A stretch of 64,000 bases of DNA, from positions 620,001 through 684,000 of the forward strand of contig NZ_CP176366.1 in assembly GCF_046244385.1 (NCBI RefSeq). The letters are read 5' to 3'. The notes below the pieces were generated by a model. The model was not told where the DNA came from. It did not search any database and was given only the letters and a program-made list of their open reading frames with translations. Origin of the DNA: Methanospirillum stamsii. GTDB taxonomy: Archaea > Halobacteriota > Methanomicrobia > Methanomicrobiales > Methanospirillaceae. Position numbers and translations under genes: made by a program. Shown piece after piece: positions 1-8,358 of this stretch (its first letter is position 1; every line of letters starts with the position of its first letter).

Positions 1-1448
1 TCATGCAATTGCTCAATAAGACTTGTCTGATCCAAAAAAATTTCAATTATTTTGTGAACATTCCCCCGTGGATCCTTAATCGGTATGTAGAAATAATCAA
101 CATGTCTGATACCAACAGGGAATTGGACAACCATTTTTCCCCCTTCGAGTTTTCCTGATTTCACGGCATCAGACACACCAGGCCCTTCTCTTTGAATGAC
201 CTTAAAATCGGTTAATTTCATCCGGAGAAGTTCTTCAGATGTATATCCGCTCAATTTGGAAAATGCAGGATTCACGTCCGTGACTTGTAAATCCAGATTC
301 AAGGTAAATATTGCATACGGGTTTTCTGATACAAAGGTTTTATTTTCCTCAAGGTAAGTTTTCAGGTCAGTCAAATCGTTATAGATACATATAACCTTCT
401 GTATTGCATCATTTACATCCAGAACCGGGAGGTAGGTATATTCCAGAACTTTTATCCGGTCACCAAAATCCACGACCATCGAACCGTGTTCTGATTTTTT
501 CGAGGAAAGAGCATCCGAAAAAGTCGAACCTTCCCGGGATAAGAGTTTGAAATCAGCAAGGTTCATAATGCGTAATCTCTCCTCCGGAATCAGGGTAAGG
601 TTCATGAACGCTTTATTGAACTGAAGGAAATTCCCTTTAAGATCAGTGGTAATGATACTGGTAGGATTATCAGCGATAAGAGTTTCAGATTCAATGAGCC
701 TCTCAACAATGTCTGTCAGGTCTGCAAAAACATCGTATATCTTTATTATATCCCCATGAGAATCAAAAACCGGAATGTATGAATATTCCATATGCCGGAT
801 ACCGGTTGGGAATTGAACAATAATTTTTCCGGAAACTGTCTTTTTCTCTTTAATCGCTTCATCAACCGTCGGTCCGTCACGCTTGATGATAGTAAAATCT
901 GAAAGATGCCTTGAAATCCATTCTTCACGGACGTATCCGGAAATTCTGGAAAAAGCAGGATTTACATCGGCGATGGTCAGGTCAGGGTTGAGGACTATGA
1001 GAGCATAGGGATTCCCGTTTGTTAGAGCTTCAGTTTCCTCTTTAGAAACATTTCCAGTATTGTCAACAATCGTCGCGAGAATACAGGTTTCTCCTTCATA
1101 TGCGATTTTTGATAATGTTACTTTTGCCGGGAATATTTCCCCGTTCATCCGTTTATTATCCCAATAGAATGTTACATTCCCTTGCTGACTTGCAATAAAT
1201 ATCCATTTCTTTATTTCTTCGTTGCTGTTTTTTCCATTTCTTTGTAATGGAGGGAAAATGATTTCCGGATTTTTTCCAATTATCTGATCCGGTTTATCAA
1301 TATGAAAAAGATCCATGGCTGTTTTACTACATCCAATAAAGACCCCATTTGATTTTATGAGGAATATTGCACAAGGGATCTCATCAATAATTCTCTGAAG
1401 TGTGGTAATATCATGTGACTGGATCATTGAATGTGTAATTATGGTCAT
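1..1448 (-). CDS. Multi-PAS sensory protein, C-terminus cut by window edge
   Basis: Reading the minus strand from an ATG at 1448 gives 482 uninterrupted codons that run off the window. The product is a string of about four PAS units of roughly 120 residues each. The second and fourth are near-repeats: both carry a version of the phrase DVNPAFS..SGY, then a segment like QFP.GIRH, then Y.YIPV.D. There is no signal peptide or membrane segment in the visible part, so it is probably cytosolic. Tandem PAS repeats of this kind are common in methanogen chemoreceptors and histidine kinases, but the output domain lies outside the window, so which of these it is cannot be decided. It is divergent from the PAS regulator at 1568, with 119 bp between them. 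Confidence 0.8.
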   Translation of the reverse strand, partial: MTIITHSMIQSHDITTLQRIIDEIPCAIFLIKSNGVFIGCSKTAMDLFHIDKPDQIIGKNPEIIFPPLQRNGKNSNEEIKKWIFIASQQGNVTFYWDNKRMNGEIFPAKVTLSKIAYEGETCILATIVDNTGNVSKEETEALTNGNPYALIVLNPDLTIADVNPAFSRISGYVREEWISRHLSDFTIIKRDGPTVDEAIKEKKTVSGKIIVQFPTGIRHMEYSYIPVFDSHGDIIKIYDVFADLTDIVERLIESETLIADNPTSIITTDLKGNFLQFNKAFMNLTLIPEERLRIMNLADFKLLSREGSTFSDALSSKKSEHGSMVVDFGDRIKVLEYTYLPVLDVNDAIQKVICIYNDLTDLKTYLEENKTFVSENPYAIFTLNLDLQVTDVNPAFSKLSGYTSEELLRMKLTDFKVIQREGPGVSDAVKSGKLEGGKMVVQFPVGIRHVDYFYIPIKDPRGNVHKIIEIFLDQTSLIEQLH

Positions 1449-1537
1449 TATATCAACCCTTTTTATTACAACATCCGGGTATCATTGTACTCAAATATCC
1501 TATTTATAATCTCATCTGGTGGCGCCGAGAGGCATAT

Positions 1538-1546
1538 TTTTTTATA
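1538..1546 (+). promoter_or_regulatory. Possible archaeal TATA box
   Basis: A T-rich stretch ending in TTTTTATAC lies about 22-30 bp upstream of the ATG at 1568. This spacing would fit a leaderless or very short-leader archaeal transcript; no Shine-Dalgarno motif is visible before that start. Confidence 0.35.
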
Positions 1547-1567
1547 CCCATCAATTCGTTATTTACC

Positions 1568-3061
1568 ATGGATGTAGAACAGAAAAAAATTCTTTCTATC
1601 CTGTCTCAAACAAAAAAACCATTAATGATAAAAGATATTGCCGAATTATCCGGCATTAATCGTCATACAGTTGCAAGAAAACTTGATACATTAGAAATTC
1701 TCGGCAGAGTGAGAAAGTTTCAGATCGGAAGTGCAAAAAAATATTCTCTTACAGAAACTGTGCCGGTTTCAAGTTTAATAGATATCAGTAATGATTTAAT
1801 CATCATTTTAAATGAAAAATGGCATGTGCATTATATGAATAAATCTGCACTTAACTTTTTTCACCTCTCCGATCAACCGGTGATTGGAAAGAGGATTGAC
1901 TTTTTGCGTCTTGATATTTTTTCATCACCGGAAGTTATACAAGGAATAAAAGAATTTTCTTTCCAGAAGGTCACAAAAATAGAACTAGAAATACAGAAAA
2001 ATGGCCTTGATCTCTGGTATGAGATAACCATAATGAATATTTCATTAAAACCAGGTTCACTTTTTATCGCCGTTACCGCCTCAAATGTTACTGAAAAAGT
2101 AATAACACAAAGAAAATTAATTGAAAACGAGGCAATATACCGATCCCTTTTTGAAAATGCTCCCATTCCGATTAATAAAGTAGATATTTCTCAGGTAAAA
2201 CAGTATATAGATACATTAAAAAGATCAGGCATTGTAGATATCAGGTCTTACTTTGAACAGAATCCTGATGAAATAATTAAATGCAGTCACCTGATTAAAG
2301 TTCGAAAGATCAATAAAAAAAGCCATGATGATTACCAGGTTGTGAATGGTGATTACTCAAAAATTATGGAATTTATGACTCCTTATCTCACAAAAGAGAC
2401 AATAGATAGTTTTAAAAATTTGTTTATTTCTCTCTATGAAGGGTCGAATTATTTTCAATTTCCGTCATCTTTTGTTACATCCAAAGGGATTAAACGCCAT
2501 TTTTTAAATTTTGTAGCTGATGCATCTCCACAAAATGATCTCTCCAGAATTTATTTTTCTTACCTGGAAGTAACCGGCCAAAAATCCCTGCAATTACAAT
2601 TACTTCAAAATAATAAAGATCTTATCGGGGTAACCGAAGAAGTAATCGCCCATGATGCTGAAATCAGGGTTCAGATTGATGAATTGAGAAATCAACGCAA
2701 TGATGCTGAAAAACGTAACATTCTCCATACCCATCTTTTAGATGCCACTCATATCCCTATCATCATGTTTAATTCATCAATGGTAATTACTTGGACAAGT
2801 ACTGAAATGAATTATTTATGTGGTTATGCAGATACCGGCCTGTATGGAGAAAACCTCAGGACATTATTTTCCGACAATTCTGAATTTGAACAATTTTACC
2901 TGTTTATTACACAAAATGAGTTGATTGGGAGGTATACTGAAGTATCTCTCTTGCATCAGTCTGGTAATACTCTTTCAGTCCTGTGGCATCATGTGGAAAA
3001 TATTACCTTATCTGATGGAAAAAAGACCTATGCAGCGATGATTCAAAAAATTGATTCATAA
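1568..3061 (+). CDS. Winged-helix DNA-binding protein with PAS sensor domains
   Basis: This 497-residue protein starts with a winged helix-turn-helix of about 62 residues, whose recognition helix is near INRHTVARKLDTLE. PAS-like domains follow at roughly 73-165, 190-345 and 385-497. The middle unit has the motif seen in many PAS sensor kinases: a short NAPIPINKVDIS stretch, then a region around DIRSYFEQNPDEI and VRKINK. A probable coiled coil at 345-385 separates it from the last unit. No kinase, receiver or membrane part is present, so it looks like a one-component regulator that senses a small molecule or redox state and binds DNA directly. The ligand cannot be read from the sequence. Confidence 0.85.
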   Translation: MDVEQKKILSILSQTKKPLMIKDIAELSGINRHTVARKLDTLEILGRVRKFQIGSAKKYSLTETVPVSSLIDISNDLIIILNEKWHVHYMNKSALNFFHLSDQPVIGKRIDFLRLDIFSSPEVIQGIKEFSFQKVTKIELEIQKNGLDLWYEITIMNISLKPGSLFIAVTASNVTEKVITQRKLIENEAIYRSLFENAPIPINKVDISQVKQYIDTLKRSGIVDIRSYFEQNPDEIIKCSHLIKVRKINKKSHDDYQVVNGDYSKIMEFMTPYLTKETIDSFKNLFISLYEGSNYFQFPSSFVTSKGIKRHFLNFVADASPQNDLSRIYFSYLEVTGQKSLQLQLLQNNKDLIGVTEEVIAHDAEIRVQIDELRNQRNDAEKRNILHTHLLDATHIPIIMFNSSMVITWTSTEMNYLCGYADTGLYGENLRTLFSDNSEFEQFYLFITQNELIGRYTEVSLLHQSGNTLSVLWHHVENITLSDGKKTYAAMIQKIDS

Positions 3062-3106
3062 GATGATACAACTATACTCTCACAAGACTATTCCGGAGGC
3101 CTGATT

Positions 3107-3589
3107 CTGGTTTTTGAATGTTCCCAATGTGGAGAGTGCTGTGGTCATCTTGGTCTGATGTGGGCCATTGAAAAAGAGATATCCGAATATACTTTTCGGG
3201 TCCGGAATGAATACACCGGAGAGCGATACACCGTTGAAGTTACCAAAGATCTCCGCTCTCTTTATGATGATAAAGATGTATTTACCGATCTCCCGGAAGC
3301 ATGTCCATTTTTTCGTAAAGGCAGGGAGAATGACCTCTGGTACTGTACGGTTCATCTCACCCGTCCGGACGTATGCAGGGAATATGGATGCTGGAGATTT
3401 TTAATCCTGGACTCACAGGGTAAACGGGCAGGTAGAGTCATGGGAACCAGGCACCTGCATGCTGAAGATCCGAATCTACTAAAAATCTGGGATGAGAAGG
3501 TTCGCTGTCTGACAGAACCGGATGACGCTCTCTGGGATGAAAAAATGTGTGAAATTATCCGGTCTGCAGGATTTACTGTCCGGGACTGA
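3107..3589 (+). CDS. YkgJ-family cysteine-cluster protein (probable non-ATG start)
   Basis: The frame encodes a small protein with an N-terminal cluster CSQCGECC and later cysteines near ACPF, WYCTVH and REYGCW. This is the pattern of the zinc/iron-chelating YkgJ family (PF03692 type). The first ATG, at 3158, lies after the cluster and would remove it, so translation probably begins earlier. The frame opens after a stop at 3059-3061 and has no ATG or GTG before the cluster. A GGAGG at 3095-3099 sits seven bases before a CTG at 3107, which I take as the start; ATT at 3104 is an alternative. Function is not known beyond likely metal or iron-sulfur binding. Confidence 0.7.
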   Translation: MVFECSQCGECCGHLGLMWAIEKEISEYTFRVRNEYTGERYTVEVTKDLRSLYDDKDVFTDLPEACPFFRKGRENDLWYCTVHLTRPDVCREYGCWRFLILDSQGKRAGRVMGTRHLHAEDPNLLKIWDEKVRCLTEPDDALWDEKMCEIIRSAGFTVRD

Positions 3590-3617
3590 CCGGATACCCG
3601 GAAAAAAATGAACCGGT

Positions 3618-4955
3618 TTAGTCTGTATCCCTCGTAAGACCAATCTCCATGAAATCCTCACCGATGATGACCTCTCCCGGGAAGTCATTTTCTGCCACCA
3701 GCAAATGAGCATAGGGAGTATTTCCAGGAACGATGTGATTTAACACCAGCGTTGTCACATTACATGATTCTGCAACAGAACCGACCACATCATTCGCAGT
3801 ATGCGATGTCAGCATATGTGTTTTCAGTGCATCCATCTGACTTCCGGGAACCGGAGTTCCAAATTTCAGATCTATCCAGGCCCGGTCAATTACCTCGTGG
3901 AGCAGGATGTCTGCACCGTCTGCAAGTTTCTGAAGATTTCCTTTGGTATCCGGACCGGTATCACTTGAAAATACCACCGAGCCATCCTTTGTGTTAAACC
4001 GGTACGCGATTGAGGGAAATACCTGGTGATGATCCACAAGGGTTGCAGTGACCCTGACATTATCATCCTGGTATACCTCGAAGGGATCCATTTCCGGACA
4101 GGAATCCGAATTAGGGTCAACTACAATGCCCGGAAACGGAATATCTCCCGACTCTGTCCCTCCGATTTCATGAACCTCGATAAGACTCCGGTGGTCCGGA
4201 TACCCGTCATCCAGGGTAACATCATTGATTCCCTGAGCAAATGCCTGCCAGATGAGATCTGTCATCTGCCTTGTTCCGGGTGTAGGGGTAATCAGGTCCG
4301 GATTGCTACTATCGGTATAGATGACCTGACCGCCACGGGCAGAGAAGTTTGTTTTATCTGCTTCAAGTGTTCCCCGGTTAGCCGGCCCGAAGACTTTCAG
4401 GGGAACATAGACGGTTTTACCGGTGTCCGGATCCCTCTTTGTTCCAAGACCTGCTCCGGCCCCGATAAGCAGGAATGACGGATAATCAGCCGTATGATCC
4501 TGGTGCAGGTGGGTAAAGAAGAGAGCATTTGCATGTGCAAGGAACGTTGAGGATCCGGTTTCCACTCTGCCTTCCGGAGTATCCATAAAATCCCCATAAT
4601 TAAGTGCTTCTGAAAGTTTTGCTGCAGATCCCTGTCCCATATCGATTATATACCATGAGTCATTCACTATCAGCACCGAAGAAGAACTTGCCCGGTCTGT
4701 TTCCGGATACCATGATATTCCTCCGGTTGTTCCAATCAACACCAGTCGTGTATCGCAATTTTTCGCTTCATCGCCGGTGATGATCCTGGCAGGTGTAACT
4801 TGGTTTAAAACCTCATTTTCCCTTGAAAAATCTTCAGGCATAGACTCATCTGTGAAGTTATGTATTCCAGAATCATCTGTATCTTCAGCGGAAACAAAAA
4901 AACCTGTTAAAGCCCAGCACACCAGTACCATCATGAATACCCGGATTATGTTCAT
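3618..4955 (-). CDS. Secreted metallo-beta-lactamase-fold hydrolase
   Basis: The 445-residue product has the metallo-beta-lactamase zinc motif THLHQDH (H149, H151, D153, H154) and later ligands in SSDTGPD and LVLNHIVPG, as in the arylsulfatase/tRNase Z-like branch of the superfamily. It starts with a hydrophobic signal peptide (MNIIRVFMMVL to about residue 22), so it should act outside the cytoplasm. An upstream in-frame ATG at 5033 would add 26 residues, but GAGGAG sits just before the ATG at 4955, which also places the signal peptide at the very N-terminus. The substrate is unknown. It is convergent with the YkgJ gene. Confidence 0.85.
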   Translation of the reverse strand: MNIIRVFMMVLVCWALTGFFVSAEDTDDSGIHNFTDESMPEDFSRENEVLNQVTPARIITGDEAKNCDTRLVLIGTTGGISWYPETDRASSSSVLIVNDSWYIIDMGQGSAAKLSEALNYGDFMDTPEGRVETGSSTFLAHANALFFTHLHQDHTADYPSFLLIGAGAGLGTKRDPDTGKTVYVPLKVFGPANRGTLEADKTNFSARGGQVIYTDSSNPDLITPTPGTRQMTDLIWQAFAQGINDVTLDDGYPDHRSLIEVHEIGGTESGDIPFPGIVVDPNSDSCPEMDPFEVYQDDNVRVTATLVDHHQVFPSIAYRFNTKDGSVVFSSDTGPDTKGNLQKLADGADILLHEVIDRAWIDLKFGTPVPGSQMDALKTHMLTSHTANDVVGSVAESCNVTTLVLNHIVPGNTPYAHLLVAENDFPGEVIIGEDFMEIGLTRDTD

Positions 4956-5118
4956 TGTACTTCTCCTCTCATAACAGAATACAGAACTATCAGGGTTAAA
5001 GATTTCTAAACCAGAAATTGACGTTGATTTCATTCATTTTTTTGAAAGAAAAGTTTCTATTCTCATAAGTTAAATGCCGAATAATTGCTTCCAGATGACA
5101 GAGAAAGGACGGATAAAA

Positions 5119-6579
5119 ATGGGAGAGAAAAAGAAATTAACTACTGCAGCAGGAGCTCCGGTCCCGGATAACCAGAATGCGGTAACTGCCGGTCCTCGTG
5201 GTCCAATGCTTCTTCAGGATGTATGGTACCTTGAAAAACTGGCTCATTTTGACAGAGAGGTAATTCCTGAACGCCGCATGCACGCAAAAGGTTCCGGGGC
5301 ATTTGGAACATTTACCGTAACCCATGACATTACCCGGTATACACGTGCAAAACTCTTTTCAGAGATAGGAAAACAGACCGAGGTCTTTGTCAGGTTCTCT
5401 ACCGTTGCAGGGGAGCGTGGCGCTGCAGATGCCGAACGAGATATTCGTGGATTTGCCATGAAATTTTACACCGAGGAGGGAAACTGGGATCTTGTTGGTA
5501 ATAATACACCGGTTTTCTTCATCCGTGATGCACACAAGTTCCCGGACCTGAACCGGGCAGTAAAACGGGATCCCCGGACTAACATGCGTTCTGCAAAGAA
5601 CAACTGGGACTATTGGACCAACCTTCCTGAAGCTCTCCACCAGGTAACCATCGTCATGAGTGACCGGGGTATTCCTGCCAGTTACCGCCACATGCATGGA
5701 TTTGGCAGCCACACATTCAGCATGATAAATACAAAAAAAGAACGGGTATGGGTAAAATTCCATCTCCGGACACAGCAGGGAATCCAAAATCTGACAGACC
5801 AGGAAGCAGAAGCGATTATTGCAAAGGACAGGGAGAGCCATCAACGTGACCTCCTTGAGAGCATTGACCGGGGAAATTTCCCCCGCTGGAAGATGTATAT
5901 CCAGGTCATGACCGAGGAAGAGGCAAAAAATATGCCATATAATCCTTTTGACCTGACAAAAGTCTGGTACAAGAGCGAGTTTCCCCTGATTGAGGTTGGT
6001 GTCCTTGAACTGAACCGGAATCCAGACAACTATTTCCAGGATGTGGAGCAGGCTGCCTTTAACCCGGCAGCGGTTGTTCCCGGAATCAGTTTCTCTCCGG
6101 ATAAAATGCTTCAGGGCCGGCTGTTTTCCTACGGGGATGCCCATCGGTACAGGCTTGGCGTGAACCATCACCAGATTCCGGTCAACCGTCCAAAGTATGC
6201 AAATGCACACACCTCTCACCGTGACGGGCAGATGCGGGTAGACGGTAATGCCGGGGCTACCATCGGATATACACCGAATAGTTACGGCGAATGGGAAGAA
6301 CAGCCTGAATATGAGGAACCTAAACTGGAACTCTCAGGAGCTGCAGGTCACTGGGATTTCAGGGAAGATGACGATGATTACTATACCCAGCCGGGTAAAC
6401 TTTTCCGTCTCATGACCCAGGCACAACAGCAGGTGTTATGTGAGAATACAGCCAGGAACATGGGCGATGCTCCAGAGTTTATCAAGATACGTCATATCGG
6501 AAACTGTCTGAAAGCTGATCCTGCATATGGCAAAGGGGTAGCAGATGCACTGGGCATATCCCTGGATAAGGTCCAATAA
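5119..6579 (+). CDS. katA: Heme catalase (small-subunit type)
   Basis: This enzyme breaks down hydrogen peroxide to water and oxygen. The sequence has the distal histidine region around RRMHAKGSGAFGTF, the signature FSTVAGERG followed by DIRGFAMKFYT, the NNTPVFFIRDAHKFPD stretch, and the proximal heme motif RLFSYGDAHRYRLG with its tyrosine ligand. At about 486 residues it is a full-length small-subunit catalase with no C-terminal flavodoxin-like domain. ATG at 5074 and 5095 are also in frame, but 5119 follows a GAAAGGA stretch and matches the usual N-terminus. In a strict anaerobe it would serve oxidative-stress defence. No signal peptide is seen. Confidence 0.95.
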   Translation: MGEKKKLTTAAGAPVPDNQNAVTAGPRGPMLLQDVWYLEKLAHFDREVIPERRMHAKGSGAFGTFTVTHDITRYTRAKLFSEIGKQTEVFVRFSTVAGERGAADAERDIRGFAMKFYTEEGNWDLVGNNTPVFFIRDAHKFPDLNRAVKRDPRTNMRSAKNNWDYWTNLPEALHQVTIVMSDRGIPASYRHMHGFGSHTFSMINTKKERVWVKFHLRTQQGIQNLTDQEAEAIIAKDRESHQRDLLESIDRGNFPRWKMYIQVMTEEEAKNMPYNPFDLTKVWYKSEFPLIEVGVLELNRNPDNYFQDVEQAAFNPAAVVPGISFSPDKMLQGRLFSYGDAHRYRLGVNHHQIPVNRPKYANAHTSHRDGQMRVDGNAGATIGYTPNSYGEWEEQPEYEEPKLELSGAAGHWDFREDDDDYYTQPGKLFRLMTQAQQQVLCENTARNMGDAPEFIKIRHIGNCLKADPAYGKGVADALGISLDKVQ

Positions 6580-6604
6580 ATTTTTTTAGCAGGGACCGGT
6601 TTTT

Positions 6605-8131
6605 TTAGTAAGACATTTTTATCTGGCGGTCCGGTATATCCAGGATAAATCCTATACGCTGATTATTCTCCTCATCAAGTATGGTTCCGGCGATGATCAC
6701 CGGAATTTTCTTCCCGTCTTTCCGGGTAAATTCTTTTTCACAGAGGATCTTCTGCACCCCGGGACTTGGGAGGTTTTTCATTGCCTCCTTGTCAGGATGA
6801 ACGTATTCAATGGATGCTAAATCAGATACACAGATGAGACCAGCTTTTAATTCATCCCGCGTATATCCGAGCATCTCAAGGAACATATCATTTGCATCGG
6901 TTAGTATCCCATCCGGATTCCAAAACGCAATCCCGATTAGTCCGGAATCATATACCCGGCGAAGGCGGTTTTCACTCTCCTTTAAAGCGATTTCTGCTTC
7001 TTTTCTATCGGTAATGTCCTGGCAGATTCCTTCGATAATCTTATTCCCTTGTTCATCGCTGACAAGTCTGACACTAATGGATCCCCAGATGATACTCCCA
7101 TCTTTCCGGAAAAAACGGGTTTCATAGGGTTTTACAAAACCTTTGGCATTAAGTATCCGAAATATCTCATCCCGGTCTTCTGAATTGACATACCTGCTCC
7201 CGATATTCGTGATAGAATGGATGAAATCCTCTTCTGAATCATATCCCAGATATTTTACCGCATAGGGATTTGCCTGGAGAAACCTCCCTTCAGGTGTAGC
7301 GGTAAAAAGTCCGATTCCGGCATTATTGTATATGTCACGATATTTTCGTTCACTCTTTTGCAACGCGGATTCCCGTTCATGTTCCTTCGCCATGCTATGG
7401 AGTGTCCCGATAACAGCAGGACGGTCCTGGTATGTCCCTATCCCAACCAACATTCTTACCGGAATTCTGGTCTTCCCATCCCGGTGAAGGAGGTTATACT
7501 CGTAGGATTCAGGGGGTGTCTGACCGGAAAGCCTGTTGTAATGTCTTTTAAGAACCAGATCCCTGTCTTCCGGGGCAATCAGGGAAGTTATTGACATCCC
7601 GCTTACCTCTTCCACGCTATACCCGAGCATGGCCGCCTGAACTTCATTAGACATGAGAAGAATGCCATCCTGTACAAGGAATACTCCGTCCTGGATGTGA
7701 TCAATCAGGACACGTAACTGTTTTTCCGATTGGATGAGGGCATCTTCTGCCCGTCTTTTTTCAACGGCCATCTGGATTTTATGAGATAATTCCGCAAATA
7801 AAGAGACAGTTTCCCCACCCTTTTGAAGATAATAATCTGCCCCTTCATTTAATGCCTGAATAACGACTTCTTCACGGCCACGTCCAGTAAAAAGGATGAA
7901 GGGGATGTTATTATTAGATTTTCTCACTGTTTTTAACAGCTCTATACCATTCATTCCGGGCATTTCATAATCTGAAATGATGGCCTCGTAATTATTATGA
8001 GAACGAAGAAGTTTTAGAGCCTGTATTGCTGAATGTGTTATATCGACGGTGAATTGCCCATTCAATTCCAGGAAAGATTTTCCCAGTTCAAGTAGAGGCT
8101 TTTCATCGTCTACATAGAGGACAGATATCAT
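6605..8131 (-). CDS. Response-regulator receiver protein with three PAS domains
   Basis: The N-terminal ~125 residues are a CheY-like receiver with acidic residues D8/D9, phospho-acceptor D54 (ISDYEMPG), T82 and K104. Three PAS domains follow, at about 140-260, 265-380 and 385-505, each in the S-box style. There is no histidine-kinase, cyclase or DNA-binding domain, so it is probably an intermediate in a phosphorelay rather than a direct regulator. This REC-PAS arrangement is common in methanogens. It is convergent with the catalase gene, with only 25 T-rich bases between stops. Confidence 0.88.
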   Translation of the reverse strand: MISVLYVDDEKPLLELGKSFLELNGQFTVDITHSAIQALKLLRSHNNYEAIISDYEMPGMNGIELLKTVRKSNNNIPFILFTGRGREEVVIQALNEGADYYLQKGGETVSLFAELSHKIQMAVEKRRAEDALIQSEKQLRVLIDHIQDGVFLVQDGILLMSNEVQAAMLGYSVEEVSGMSITSLIAPEDRDLVLKRHYNRLSGQTPPESYEYNLLHRDGKTRIPVRMLVGIGTYQDRPAVIGTLHSMAKEHERESALQKSERKYRDIYNNAGIGLFTATPEGRFLQANPYAVKYLGYDSEEDFIHSITNIGSRYVNSEDRDEIFRILNAKGFVKPYETRFFRKDGSIIWGSISVRLVSDEQGNKIIEGICQDITDRKEAEIALKESENRLRRVYDSGLIGIAFWNPDGILTDANDMFLEMLGYTRDELKAGLICVSDLASIEYVHPDKEAMKNLPSPGVQKILCEKEFTRKDGKKIPVIIAGTILDEENNQRIGFILDIPDRQIKMSY

Positions 8132-8358
8132 GACTGATTCTTAAAAAAATTGTATGGTTCACTATTGTGTCTTAAATAAATAGTCCTTTTGATATGGTTC
8201 TGGAAAATCCGGGGGGGCACTCGTTTAAACCAGAAATAACGGACTTTTACTTCAGCTATTCCCTTATCATTCTCCGGACCCATCTTGCCAGCATAGAGTA
8301 TTCCATCCAGTCATTTCCGGAAATCACCGCCGGTTTCCGGAATCGTATTCGGATATGA

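Noticed and set aside
5359..6219. A 286-codon minus-strand frame inside the catalase gene
   Set aside because: The catalase frame has all family motifs; the long antisense frame is a codon-usage by-product.
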